Origin: Paraescarpia echinospica
Taxonomy: Eukaryota; Annelida; Polychaeta; Sabellida; Siboglinidae
Reading direction: 5' to 3'
DNA length: 64,000 nt
NCBI GenBank assembly: GCA_020002185.1
Contig: CM034535.1
Span: 63,738,841 to 63,802,840 of the forward strand
In this document: one piece after another, positions 25,131-37,047 of the stretch
Numbering within the stretch: the first letter of the stretch is position 1
How the letters are laid out: every line of letters starts with the position of its first letter
Program-made: the position numbers and the translations under genes
The notes under the pieces: generated by a model
Told to the model about the DNA's origin: nothing
What the model saw: the letters and a program-made list of their open reading frames with translations, nothing else
Database searches by the model: none

Positions 25131-25133
25131 AAT

Positions 25134-25137
<4 letters not shown>

Positions 25138-25204
<67 letters not shown>
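25138..25204. repeat. (CA)n microsatellite
   Basis: An uninterrupted CA run of about 33 units followed by TATATA. Confidence 0.98.
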
Positions 25205-25211
<7 letters not shown>

Positions 25212-25281
25212 CGCAAAATATAAACATAAAACATTGTCTGGACTCTGTAATAGTGACAGTGTTTTATGTTTATATTTTGCG
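25212..25281. repeat. 70 bp near-perfect hairpin
   Basis: Arms 25212-25238 and 25255-25281 are reverse complements over 27 bp with one mismatch, separated by a 16-base loop. The size and stem are compatible with a miRNA precursor, but the stem is very AT-rich and abuts a CA microsatellite, so a palindromic repeat fragment is equally likely. Confidence 0.85.
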
Positions 25282-25605
25282 AGGGAGTTCAGCATGAGGT
25301 ATCAAGAGCTGCAAATATACCGTCAATACTGTCCTGCATATTGTAAATAGCGGTATATATATATAACTCATCTGAATAACACGTAGATAAGTTCATCAAC
25401 GTTGTTAATTTTTATAAATGCCGATGCCAACATGAAGGACATTTCCAGCCAGAAATCACCGCAACCGGAAGGAAGTGATCGAGATTCCTAAACCATGCGC
25501 ACGCAGAGGAGGTACCAACTCACTATGTACCGAGGGACCTGTATTTGCGATGCACTAGTGTGGATTGTATTCGCAAGGAGGCGCCACTGGAAATGTAAAC
25601 AGAAG

Positions 25606-25700
25606 ATTAGGGGTCGGCAACCTTTTTGAATGGAGGACCAAATCAATTACCTGGACTAGTTCAGCGGGCCACACATTTATTTATTAATATGTGTTATCAC
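25606..25700. mobile_element. Terminal fragment of a hAT element
   Basis: AGGGGTCGGCAACCTTT followed by text mentioning a GCGGGCCACAC block matches the well-known start of Charlie/hAT-type transposons (CAGGGGTCGGCAACC). The opposite terminus was not found. Confidence 0.5.
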
Positions 25701-25820
25701 TTATCATTAGCCAAATCTTCGTGGAAACTGATACGTTATGTTATGACGCGTATATAGTATGTATATTATATTATTATATATACATATATATGCTACTATG
25801 TGTAAGTTCAGCTTCAACGC

Positions 25821-25968
25821 ATATGAGCTAAAATGCCTATAAAATTATATATACATGTGTGTATGTATGTATATATAATATATATATATATACATATATA
25901 TTATATATAATATATATATATATACATACATACATACATGTATATATAATAGTCATTCTAGCTCATAT
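25821..25968. repeat. ~148 bp AT-rich palindrome
   Basis: ATATGAGCT at the left is matched by AGCTCATAT at the right, with ATATATACATG.ATGTATGTATG blocks mirrored inside. The centre is (TA)n. Likely a palindromic MITE or a TA-repeat expansion. Confidence 0.75.
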
Positions 25969-26574
25969 AGTGGCGCAGCTGTTAATTACAATATGAGGAC
26001 ATTGGATTTGGTGGCCATTTTTGGAAGATGGCCACCAAGCCAAGAAAGCTACTCATTTTGGAAAGGTTATCATATATTTTTGTACTTACAGTGGTAGAAC
26101 AAATAATTTGCCACCAATGAAGTTTTGCCCCCCCCCCCCCAGGTGGTACCGACATTTGGTCTGGCCCATATAGACTAATATAAGCATCTGATGGTCTTCT
26201 CGGAGAATCCTTGTGGTGAATAATACTTCACCAGGGCATCCCCAGAAGATAGGAAACGTGAACAAGACATTACACACATGTCCAATGTCAAATCGCCTGT
26301 AATAGCCACATGATACGCATTTTTGGCATGATGGAATGCATCACGCAACAGGCTGTTGACCAACAGAGGTGGCGAAACCATTTAGTGAAACTGGGCGAGT
26401 GAGTGGGTTACGAAAGCGTGACTGCGTGAGTGGGTGAATAAGTGAGAAAGTGAGTTGGGAAAACGTGAATGAGTTACAAGAAGGCGCCGAATCAACTTGC
26501 TTACTTCGGTGGTGTCTGAATTATATAGTATCATTAATATATTGTTAAATCTGGTCAGAAACACTAAATAAAAA

Positions 26575-27712
26575 AAGTCAGACTGATGTAATCTTACTAG
26601 ACTTCAGTAAAGCGTTTGATAAAGTTGCTCATCACCACCTATCAGATAAATTAAACTACTACGGCATCCGAAACAACACTCTTGACTGGATCAATAGCTT
26701 CTTATCCCACCGTATACAATCTGTTTCAGTCAATGGCACACATTCTTCCTGGGCTAATGTCACTTCCGGAGTTCCTCAGGGATCTGTCCTGGGGCCGGTC
26801 CTATTCCTTCTATACACAAACGACATCAAGGAACAAATAAATTCAACAATCAAACTCTTTGCAGACGACAGCATCCTATACAGAGAAATAAATAACACAA
26901 ACGATCAACATATATTACAAAACGATTTAGAAACCCTCACAACGTAGACTAAGAAGTGGTCAATGAATTTCAATGTTAAGAAATGTGCAGTCCTCACCAT
27001 CACACGCAAACGAAACCCCAAACTATATCAATATACATTACTGGGAAAATCACTAAACCATGTTCAAAAGCACGACGACCTTGGAGTCACAATATCACAT
27101 GACCTAAGATGGAATGATCACTGCACCAAATTAACCACCAAAGCCAGCCGCACACTTGGACTCTTAAGAAGAACACCGTCACCTTGCTCACAAAATGTCA
27201 AAGAAACAGCTTATCAAACCCTTGTCCAACCACAAGTTGAATATGCCAGTGAAGTCTGGAATCCCAACACAGCAACAGAAATTAACCGCATAGAACAAAT
27301 CCAAAGGAATGCTGCAAGATTCATCTTCTCCGACTACCGAAAGGAAACACATATTAAACCATTCGTAAACAAACTCAACTGGGACTCGCTCCATACACGT
27401 CGCCTCATTCAACAAGCATCAATGTTTTACAAAATCCACTACCACATGATCAACATCAGTCCTCCGCCATGTTTCCAGCACGCCACACATATCTCCAACA
27501 GAATCGACCATCCACTTAAATATACCAACACAATAATTCCAACCATCAATGCATATAAATATGCATTCTACCCCAGAGCAGCATCCATATGGAACAGACT
27601 ACCACCATCTGCTGTTCTACACATCACGCCATCACTGCTAGCCTTCCTGTGTGTCGCCATGCCAGCCATCAGGGAAATGCAACCCTTGCATGGCGTCCAC
27701 ATCCTTTAAAGC
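26575..27712 (+). pseudogene. Non-LTR retrotransposon reverse transcriptase, 5'-truncated with one stop codon
   Basis: A single frame from about 26575 to 27709 encodes the palm and thumb regions of a CR1/L2/Jockey-type RT: VILLDFSKAFDKVAHHHL (motif A), SGVPQGSVLGPVLFLLYTND (motif B), LFADDSILY (catalytic FADD), then KWSMNFNVKKC and the KHDDLGVTIS block. The C-terminal tail follows (QRNAARFIFSDY, YAFYPRAASIWNRLPPS). The only break is an in-frame TAG at 26945-26947. The endonuclease, ORF1 and RT motifs before A are missing, as usual in a 5'-truncated insertion. The near-intact frame points to a recent insertion relative to the other LINE pieces here. Confidence 0.9.
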
Positions 27713-28199
27713 TACAAACTTATGTATATAGTGCACCACTTGTTTTTATCCGCGCTTTTGTTTGTTTTCATTGTTTTTCTTTCTTTAATTTGAACAATCT
27801 TCTACACGATTTTTTCCCTTTTTGTTCGACTGCTCTGACGTCACGCATCGCACAAATCCCAGTTTAGCTGTGAACAGCTTTAAAGGGATTACTACATCAA
27901 GCAATCACCTAGCGGATAAACAGTAAACAATCCACGGACTGAATGCGCAATAGTCACGTGCCAAATTGTCGATAAATGTAAATATGGAAGATGGAGGGGT
28001 AGATGTTCATTCATTTTTGTCCAGCAATGGCCAGGTATATGACCGGTTTTACTACTTCATTTACCATGCTACAATATAATAACAGTTGCACATTAAATGG
28101 GTGGTAAGATTTGTATGACAACCCCCGTGAACGCAGAGAGAGGGGTAGCAACACCAGCAATAGTAGAGCCTGATTTGAAATTGATGTTCACCCGAATAT

Positions 28200-28365
28200 C
28201 GCCCGGTCCTTCTGTTTATTCCCAGCAGTAGGCGACGTTCTATTGACTGATTAGTATATATATATATATATTGTGGTTGGAATGTTATGGTGTTATGAGA
28301 TCTCATTCATCTAGTCAGCCTTTTTCAGAACATTATCGCCAAGCTGATGTTTCTATGCTGGTGTA
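28200..28365. repeat. Dispersed repeat fragment (same family as 31970-32105)
   Basis: Shares GACGTTCTATTGACTGATTAGT, TCTCATTCA.CTAGTCAGCC and TTTTCAGAACATTATC with 31970-32100 in the same order. A (TA)n stretch interrupts it at 28256-28270. Confidence 0.7.
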
Positions 28366-28799
28366 CCGGTCTGGAAGTAAGTTCCGGTCTGAAAGTTAGT
28401 TCCAGTTCTGTTTTTGCATATTGCCCATGCTCGCGCAGGCGCAGTACACCAAATGCAACCCGCGGTGAGCAGTGTGACCTCAGGTGACTGATCAACTTTG
28501 ACCCCGTGCCAGAAGTACGCGGTGATTGAGTTACATAATGGACCATATATGTAGAAATGTTTTGTTGTAAGCATTGCAGTAATAAACAAAGGGCTATGTG
28601 GTTTTGATCTGTGTAAATGAATGACTTTTTGCATTTTATTTAATAATACTATTTGAAATGTTATGTCAAACATAATTATACACGTTGACATGATACTACA
28701 TTTTTATTTATGATTGCATGATTCATTTTCATAAATATATTATTAAAAAATAGCCGAGTTTAACCGGAGTTGCATTTTTTTGGAAATGGTGACCTCCCC

Positions 28800-29345
28800 G
28801 AGACCCCCACCCCTGGATGTATTTCGAAAAGATTACATTAGTACATTAACAAACTACCCCAATGGGCCTGCTAGATCACATAAAAAATGTCAGCTTCATA
28901 CATGCCAAACTGACAGTTATGTGTCATTTAAAAATTGTTGCCTCCCAGATCCCCATCCGCGACAAATTTCAAAAAAATTAAATCTACAAGCCACCCCCAA
29001 GCAAACACGAAAAGATCACACACCAAATTTCAGCTTCATACATGCCAAACTGACGGAGATATGTGTAATTTCAACAGTTACAAAACTATGCATATCATTA
29101 TGACAAACTATAATATAAATGGGTCGCACATACTTTTGGCAGGTACTGAAAGTAGGTGCTAACCTTTGGCATGTACACACGTACAGGACTACAGGTATAC
29201 GCCACATGCAAAATGGAACCAGAACTTTCTTTCGACACGTGTATAAGCGGGCTGATAGTAGGTGCTAACCTTTGGCATGTACACCCACATGCGCATTATG
29301 CAAAATGGAACCAGAACTTACTTTCAGACCGGATCTTACTTCCAG
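28800..29345. repeat. Two imperfect tandem duplications (~141 bp and ~98 bp)
   Basis: CTTCATACATGCCAAACTGAC occurs near 28891 and 29034. GTAGGTGCTAACCTTTGGCA occurs near 29152 and 29250, each followed by GCAAAATGGAACCAGAACTT. A further GGTGGTCACTGCCAGGGTGC block at 29364 links it to the SINE-associated family at 32105. Confidence 0.7.
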
Positions 29346-29349
29346 ACCG

Positions 29350-30590
29350 GTACACTGAGTGTGAGGGTGGTCACTGCCAGGGTGCTTGTCGTCCTCACCG
29401 TGCCAGTGGTTCTTCTGTTGCCTTTTTTGAATGCTGGTACTACATTTGCATTAAGTCAGTCAGGCAGGGTGTTTAAAGGCCTGGAATAGGAGGGTTATGG
29501 CTGGGGTAGCTCAGCTGTCTCTTCTTTCAGTACTCTGATGAGTATCTCATCAAGTCCTACATGGCTTTACAAAGGTTTAGTCCAGACAGGAGTTTGTTTC
29601 CTCCTTTGACAGTTATGTTGATGTCTAGTAATGTGGGGTATGGACTGGGGCCTAGGCTGGGTAGGGGGCCCTTGGGATCTTTTGAGAACACTGATCCATG
29701 CATTACAGCCACTTCAGGAGCTAGCATAAAACACATTAAATTTGTCGGTGTTGAATGTAGGAAACGCACAAAGAACGACTTGAACAAGCTCTGCATGCCT
29801 CTGCCATCTAGCTGCTGCATACTATTTGAATACATGTCTCATATCCAGTTGGACAGTTTTGTGGGTAAAACATAAACAAAATATTATTAAACACAAATTG
29901 GTGGGCAGTGTAGTACCATCAGGCTACAAAATATTTATTCTAGTATTAACAACATTATAAATATTACTAAATGAAGACCATACAAGACTGATTTAGTTAC
30001 ATTAATGTGTACCATACAGTATGAAATAGGTAAAAACGACTGGACTGTATAATTAACTGTTTCAGTAATTTAACTGGCTAGGTAATGGCCAGGCTGTTGC
30101 TATGGGCACATCTTCTTCCACGAGGGCATTGTCCTTCTCTAGATTATTGTCACACTGAACATTGTGTTTATATAAAATATGAGTGAAATTGTTGAAATAT
30201 ACAACATGAAGTCATGAAATATGATGAATGTGGTGCAGGTTAAAATAATTGTTCATGTGATTTTATGTTAAAAAAAATAGAATTTAGTAGAAAAACTACT
30301 GAAGCATAGTTACAATGAAAACCGAAGTGTATAATTTTTATTACAACCAAACAATATGTGTTGTCTAATGCTGTCTTCTTAATGTTCATCTTGTTGAGAT
30401 AGATTCCCATCCATGGTAAGATTTCAGTGGTTGTCTCGTAAGTTATACTAGATATGGTTTTTTCTTAATGTGTGACCAGTTCACTTCTATTTTCTTGTCT
30501 TTAGTTCTACTTCAGTCTGTTTGGTCCTTTCCCAGACAGACTGAGCATTGTTGCTATTTGCGAATTTGTCAGACCATTTCAAATTCATTG
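29350..30590. other. Unrecognised non-coding stretch
   Basis: Open frames near 29557-29875 occur on both strands and have no recognised domain. Confidence 0.4.
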
Positions 30591-30599
30591 TTTAACAAG

Positions 30600-31066
30600 A
30601 TTTAACAAGATTGCCACCCAGAGAATTAACTCTAGGTGGCAGGTGGACAAGGAAGCCCTTTGGCTTATCGAGAGTCCGACCCTTTTATCTATGTGTATCC
30701 CGCCCGTCTGAGGTATGTGTCGATTTTATTTTTAAACATTCACGCTACTAGCACCCACACAATCAGCAGGTAATCTGTTCCATTCATTTACAGTCCTTTG
30801 TGAAAATGAAAACTTTCTTATATCCAATCTACTCTGCTCCTTTGCCAATGTAAGTTCATGTCCTCTAGTCCTTCTATCTTTCTTAACTGAGAAAAAAATA
30901 TTTCTATCAATATTTTCATAACCCTTCAATATTTTAAACACTTCTATCTGATCTCCTCTCAATCTCCTGGTCTCTAGTGTTGTTAAACCGCATTTTTTAA
31001 GGCGTATTTTGTAACTAAGATCCCTCAGTTTTTGTATCATTTTAGTTGCTCTCCTCTGCACATGCG
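30600..31066 (-). mobile_element. 3' end of a CR1-like LINE
   Basis: The reverse-strand frame (31061 to 30732 and on) encodes MQRRATKMI, LKKCGLTTLETRRLRGD, VFKILKGYE and SFSQRTVNEWNRLP, the classic post-RT tail of CR1-type LINEs. Downstream is a short 3'UTR ending in two TCTTGTTAAA repeats at about 30592-30611. Everything upstream of the tail is absent. Confidence 0.85.
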
Positions 31067-31248
31067 TTTGATGAAGATAACTGATATTGTAATAAGTACC
31101 TGAGTTAAAATATCAATCAAATACAAAACATACTAACATATTCATGAAAAGGGTGTTACTATTTAGAAACAGTAGCTAAGGACACAAACTGTGTTGAAAT
31201 AAACAAGTTTATGACTACATATGTAAGTAAAATTCGGTTGATCGCAAA

Positions 31249-31277
31249 CCTGCCATGGGAAGTAGTCCCATGGCAGG
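31249..31277. repeat. Perfect 12 bp hairpin with 5-base loop
   Basis: CCTGCCATGGGA and TCCCATGGCAGG flank AGTAG. GC-rich for the region. No T-run or gene context gives it a role. Confidence 0.9.
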
Positions 31278-31574
31278 TAAAATTTGGGTTTCACTGTGTT
31301 TAGAAAATGATTTTCATGTTATTACTAAATGGAATTAAACTTGACGTATATCGTTGTATTAAACTATCCATACCCCTTCCAATGGTGTACATCATGTGTA
31401 TAAATTGCGCAAAGAATATAGAAACTCAGCTTAAATAACCCCTTTCCCTAAATTTTACTATGACAAAAGTGAAAGTCAGAAATGAAAATGTTCCACCACG
31501 TGACTTTCTGTGGACTTTTGATCTAATAGTGCAGACATATAGTGCTAACTAAAATTGCCATAATAACTGCTATT

Positions 31575-31830
31575 ACCATAGATTGATTGGACTAGGCCGA
31601 AAATCGGGGTACATGTAAATTGTGATAATTTGCAGCTGTGTTTAGAATATGATTCTGACCTTAATATGAATTGCAATGACACATGTGGTTATCATTACAC
31701 AGCTAAAAATCTAACAATGCAACAAAACTTACTATTGCAATTTGTTTGAGGTTGAACCATAGATTGACTGGACTAATTGCCAGGATCAGGCTTACATGAT
31801 ACCATGTTAAATTTGCATATGAACGCCAAT
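31575..31830. repeat. Diverged direct repeat, ~183 bp apart
   Basis: ACCATAGATTGA.TGGACTA starts at about 31576 and 31758. Both are followed by a TACATG.. block, consistent with an old tandem duplication in the SINE-associated repeat family. Confidence 0.55.
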
Positions 31831-31969
31831 ATCACCTTGTGATTGCGATGTAAACAACTCGTCCGTGAGTGACAATGTGAACGCTGTCCAGAGCCTTGCT
31901 CTCGTTCCGCCTTGCTCTCGTATTATAAGATCCACCGCTGCAGTCATGGTCTTTTCTAGTTCTAGTTGT

Positions 31970-32335
31970 GTCCAGCGCTCTGCAACGTTCTATTAACTGA
32001 CTAGTCTGTATTGTTGTGTTTACAATGTAATGGTGAGGTCTCATTCAACTAGTCAGCCCTTTTCAGAACATTATCACCAAACCGACCTTTATATGCTGGC
32101 ATTGAGGGTGGTCACTGACAGGGCAGGGTGCTTGTCGTCCTCAATGGTTCTTTTACGTCCCAAATTGAGACGAGACCGACATGAACATGATCTCCTAATC
32201 ATGTTACACAGTCCCCAATGTTCAGAGCAAGGTTTTTACACCAAATATCATGCCTGCCCAGTCCGGGTTTTGAACTCAGAGCGCTGCCATGCCAGGAGAA
32301 TGTGCTAACCACTACACTAGCCGTGCTAGTATAAC
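31970..32335 (-). mobile_element. tRNA-derived SINE
   Basis: On the reverse strand the head reads CTAGTGTAGTGGTTAGCAC (A box) and GAGTTCAAAACCCGG (B box), like a tRNA of the Glu/Asp/Val type with an altered anticodon arm. The body continues left with the GCAGGGTGCTTGTCGTCC block and the dispersed repeat shared with 28200-28365. Related body pieces occur at 29364 and 16940. Confidence 0.65.
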
Positions 32336-32438
32336 TAATTTCCATGATGTCCTTCCATTGTGGGATATGCACTAGTTAGCGTTTTATCATGCATACTACT
32401 GTCGAGATCGCCTGCCGTCATCCCTAGCCAATGGAAGT

Positions 32439-34126
32439 CCTCGCCCAAAATATGCTGAAATTGCCGCCTCTTAGCTATTTCGTGCGCCCATTTTTTTGTC
32501 ATTTTGCAATATCTTCAGCGTTGGTGAGCGGCGCAAAATCATACCACAAAGTCACTTATATTCCTGCAGAATCACAGATTTGTGGCAACATCGTTTAGTT
32601 GTCTTAACATCGCTCAGAGCCAGTTAGGATTTACCTCTTGCAATTAACTCCATTGGACAACGTGAATGACATCACTTGTCAGTTGTCCAATCACGAAATA
32701 TTCGCGCGGGATCCACAGTATCTCCAATGGTGACACCTTGCGGAGTTTTGACATACCAGCAATCTAGACATTCATGTAATATGGCACCCAAACATCGGTA
32801 ACTGCGTTTGGGAGACATGTGGAACTCGGAGAAAAAAGAAAATGATCGTTGAATTAAGATGTCTTTTGCGCTCAATTTTACTATTATAGTATGCGCCCAC
32901 AATAAATCAGAATTATGGTGTAGTTGGTGTTGAATTTCTGGTTTATGATGGTGGTGGGAGTAAAAACCGTGCTACGTTACTAGTCGGCACTTGTGTCGAA
33001 TCCAGACCCTTTTGAAGCCCAAATAAAAAGCATGCATCCTATTCACTAGTTGGACATGTATCGAATCCGGACCCTTTTGGAGCCCAAATAGCGTCCTGGT
33101 TTGCGCTAGTCTGTGCTGCAGCGGTAGCACATTGCCGCATCGAGCGCGTAAAATGAGCAATGTAGCAGCATATGTTGATACAAACTGGGGGGCTATTTAT
33201 GCCCCAAAAGGGCGCTAAGATGAAATATTCTAGGCAATATATGCCTAGGATAATGTTGAATGACGGAACTAACTCACTGAGGTATCAAGTGAGGCAAAAC
33301 TCAAGTTATAACGGTGAAATCGAGGTGGGTCTGGATTCGATACAAGTGCTCAGTAGTCTACTCAAGTATTTTAACTAATGTTCTATGCTGTTTTAGCAAA
33401 ATAAGGAATGTGATTCATAATATATCATTGAGCTAAATATATAATACATATTTCGACCAACTTGTGCAAACAAACTTTTGGGAAAGTTGATTTCACTGAA
33501 GTACTTACGAATATAAACTACCGAAGTTCGTATCTCATACAAGTCACCTATTGCCCAAAACCGTGTATACTAACGGATTATCAATACCTTGGGCTAGGCG
33601 ATGATATGTTTGCACTGAATGTGGATGTATTAAACAACACACTGTTTTTTTTATAAAAAGACACAATTTGAGAAACGTTCTTGCGATTAATAGAAACATA
33701 CTTTTGTGGCATTCCAGAAATGACTGTTTAATTAATTGCATAGCATGCTAGCAACAAATAAAGTATAATCTTTGGTTTGGGCGCCACATTACATGAATGT
33801 CTAAATTGCTAGTATGTCGAAACTCCACAAGGTGTCACCATTGGATATACCGAGGATCCTGCGGGACTATTCCATGATTGGACAACTGACAAGTGATGTC
33901 ATTCACGTTGTCCAATGGAGTTAATTCTACGAGGTAAATCCTAACCGGCTTTGAGCGACGTTAAGACGACCAAACAATGTTGTCAAAATTTGCAATTTTG
34001 CAGAGATAAGTGTCTTTGTGGTGTAATTTTGCGCCGCTCGCCGACGCTGCATATATTGCAAAATGACAAAAAAACTGGCGCACGAAATAGCTACGAGGCA
34101 TCAATTTCGGCATATTTTGGGCGAGG
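32439..34126. mobile_element. Foldback / long-TIR element with ~350 bp arms
   Basis: The left arm (32439-32793) and right arm (33775-34126) are diverged reverse complements. Both start with CCTCGCCCAAAATATG, share CTATTTCGTGCGCC and the AACTCCATTGGACAACGTGA block, and end in an ATG.CGCCCAAAC block. The ~980 bp spacer holds a second, smaller inverted pair (32976-33009 and 33323-33356, GCACTTGT.TCGAATCCAGAC) plus a direct copy at 33058. No transposase is seen. Confidence 0.85.
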
Positions 34127-35349
34127 CAACATAGAAAAAGGGTGAGGTGGCCCACTTTGCACGTCATATACCAGGGGAAACACTGTTAATGTTACAATAA
34201 ATATAATATCTAACCTCATGCCGATAACATAGTAATTATAATACGAATATTATTTAACAATTATACATTATCACGACTATGGCCTATTGATGGATATGAA
34301 CTTCACATTCTCTCCGACCTTCATCATTTAGAACGTACACGTATCTGCGAGCACATTATGGTGTTTATGTAGTGATGCTGTGTTTTCTAACATTTGGTAA
34401 ATATTGCTGTCAGCTACCAAGGCATCCCGTCAGGGGACGGCCATGTTATGCTATTAAAAATTAATAAACAAGAAACAGGCAATGTTGATTAAAGATTCCA
34501 TTAAATCAACATCGCAAAATTAAGTTGTGTGCCAATCATAATATCAGAAAGAGTCTACTAGGTAATCTGTTTATGGATTAGTGCTTTCTGTTGTTTGTTA
34601 GTGTGATTAACTCAGGACTGGATTAGGTGTCTTGTTTGATCACAGACAGGACAACAACACTTCAAAGTGCTAAGCTGTCAGTTGAGGCTGGTAATTATCC
34701 ATCAGAAACCTTTCAAGAGTTGATTGAGGACACTCACTTGAGTACTGTTTAAAGTGGTTATGTGGCTGGAATCTCATAGCTTTATCTAGAGACCCATCCA
34801 CCCGTCTTTTGGATGTGCTGAGTTCATTTTGGATGGGTGGAAATTTGAGGAACAAGAGACCTCATACTCTTGTGTGCCTAATAAACATCCCGGTACGCAT
34901 ATTTATTTGATGAAAACATTTGTTAAAATAGACAACTTCCAGGGTGGGACCATAGTTCATAGTTTGGTAGGGTGAGGTATTGGGTAATTATGAACAGCGG
35001 CTATATTAAGTAAGTAAACCTTCCATAAAATAATTTACAAAATAAAAACATGACAACAAATTTTAGTGGTGCGCATGTTTCATACATGTGCCAACCCCCC
35101 AAATGTTAATTTTACTCCTCAAATGACAATTTTGTATCCCATATTTTTTGTTTCATTTGATGTGTGTCAACATGTGCCCATAATGGGAACCTGTCCATAA
35201 CGGTTGCATGTCAGAGTTGGCCTTGAGAGAACACAGTAAACAGATTTAGGCAAACAAATCATTTGTACACAATCGCGTGACTAACAGTCGAGTGCTTGCA
35301 GGCTGTTCAGCACTAGGGCTGGTCTGATGATCTACGGACACAAACCTAC
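34127..35349. other. Unrecognised stretch
   Basis: A reverse-strand open frame at 34670-34855 has a fairly protein-like composition (FQPHNHFKQYSSECPQ) but no splice sites or family could be assigned. Confidence 0.35.
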
Positions 35350-35433
35350 ATGATGTGTTCAGTAGCACAGCACGTTTTCGCTGCAATGAAAATGCGTGGT
35401 AGAGTGATGAATACGCTTGAAGATCTTAAGCAG
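35350..35433 (+). CDS. LRMDA: Possible first coding exon of LRMDA
   Basis: A frame from ATG at 35350 (alternatives at 35353, 35386 and 35392) runs 28 codons to CAG, directly before a donor GTATGA at 35434. It ends in phase 0, which fits the next recognised LRMDA exon (39031, phase 0). The peptide ends TLEDLKQ. The first exon of this family is short and poorly conserved, so the match rests only on phase, donor and position; the intron would be 3.6 kb and contain two minisatellites and a hAT element. Confidence 0.3.
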
Positions 35434-35869
35434 GTATGACTGGACACTGGTCAAGCTAGACATATCAGCTTATTATGTTAGTGGTCAATCCTGTTTGTGA
35501 ATTACTTCCCTGCAAGGGAGTCTGTATTAAATTATGAATTATATTTACTTATATAATAATATATCTTTTTCATGCCTAGGTATGGCATGTAAGGGGGTGG
35601 CGCATAATGTGTATTTGCATGAGTTTGTAAAGTCAAAAATACATAGCATTACATATTATTGGAAGGTGGGTTGCTAGTCACTACATGCCATCTGAATATT
35701 TAAATACCTACAGTGGTACCACCTATCGAGGGGAACATGGTGGGTAACGTCTTGGCAGCCCTTGCACATCTCACATCAGTTGAATCTGGTGGTTATTGGG
35801 TTATTGGTTTGATAAAATACAAAATAAAAACTGCATGTTTTTGTGGACTTAATAAACTTATGAAAGACC

Positions 35870-36110
35870 ACCCCTAAGGCTTGCTCAAGATCTCACCAGT
35901 CCCCTCTGTCTTGGGCTGTCCTCGTTGCTGTGCCCCTGGTCAGCCAGCAGTCTTCAGTTCTTCCATTGATCTTTGCTGTGTTGTTTTTGGTCTGCCTCAT
36001 TCTAGTCCCTTCTGGCATTCAAGTCAACGCTATCTTCTCAGGCCGCTTGCTGTACATTCTGTAGGCATGTCCAAACCATTTCTGCCTTCTCTTTTTAGGA
36101 GGAGACAGTA
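35870..36110 (-). mobile_element. LINE C-terminal fragment
   Basis: The reverse strand encodes RRRQKWFGHAYRM, RPEKIAL, and AQDRGDW, matching the 'R.RW.GH..RM...R..K..L...AQDR..W' tail found after RT in several LINE clades. It is broken by stops and lies between LRMDA and upstream sequence as a dead fragment. Confidence 0.7.
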
Positions 36111-36654
36111 GTGGTTTTCTTGTTTGGTGGAGTCTAGTTAGAAATTTCAAAATGAGAAACTTGTATTGGTACGCAGTGAAAACAGTCTGAATAAGATTGA
36201 TAGATTTTGTTGTGTCTCAGCTATTAATAGCTACACTCTGTAACTGTTGGCCTAGATTTTCATAACAGGTGTCATACTTGTGTTAATTAAACATAAGATA
36301 CCATTGCACATGAAGATGAATTTCAAGGGCACTTGAGTGTGGCTAAAAATACTTGGTATGTTTTGTGTGTTTGTAAAATTTGAATATTATGAAGCTGAAC
36401 AAAAGATTCTGCTGCTGATAGTCAAGAGACTGCAGAAACTGTTGTCTTTACTGCACAGCTATTGATAGCCAAGACCTAGCAGGCATTCTGCAATCTAGTA
36501 GCTATGCAGTAACGATGCTGCAGACGTGTTGTGTTTTGGCTACAAGTATGACCTACACCCCTGTATGGTACTATGTAGTACTGTACATAGAATAGAAAGT
36601 ATGTTGTAAGGCAGCGAAGCATTTAAAAAAATACATTGTTGTTGTCTTGGCTGT

Positions 36655-36815
36655 ATACAAGGCTATCTTGTACAAGGCTATCTTGTACAAGGCTATCTTG
36701 TACAAGGCTATCTTGTACAAGGCTATCTTGTACAAGGCTATCTTGTACAAGGCTATCTTGTACAAGGCTATCTTGTACAAGGCTATCTTGTACAAGGCTA
36801 TCTTGTACAAGGCTG
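36655..36815. repeat. Perfect 15 bp tandem repeat, 10 full units
   Basis: The unit GGCTATCTTGTACAA is repeated without any change from 36661 to 36810, with partial units on both sides. Each junction makes the perfect 10 bp palindrome CTTGTACAAG. The period is divisible by 3, so open frames of 60-79 codons appear in several frames and both strands; these are artefacts. Confidence 0.98.
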
Positions 36816-37047
36816 TACATACATTGTAGCTATCAGCCTATCTTTTGTTACTGTAAGTGTGAATCTGAGTGTTGATATATTATGGCAGTGCATAGCTACT
36901 GTGTATATTGTGGAAACACTTAAGTCAGTGTTTATGTTTAGCTGTCTTGTCTGGCAGTGGCTATTTGATAGACACTGCCATTATTGGGCAAGGGTAACTC
37001 ACTGAGGCTTTCTTTTTCCCATGTGAATTGTTTTGGCAGACTTGCAC

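Noticed and set aside
36571..36875. Repetitive protein (ALYKIALYKI or LVQDSLVQDS) at 36571-36875
   Set aside because: Open in four or more frames because the 15 bp repeat length is a multiple of 3; no splice or start context.
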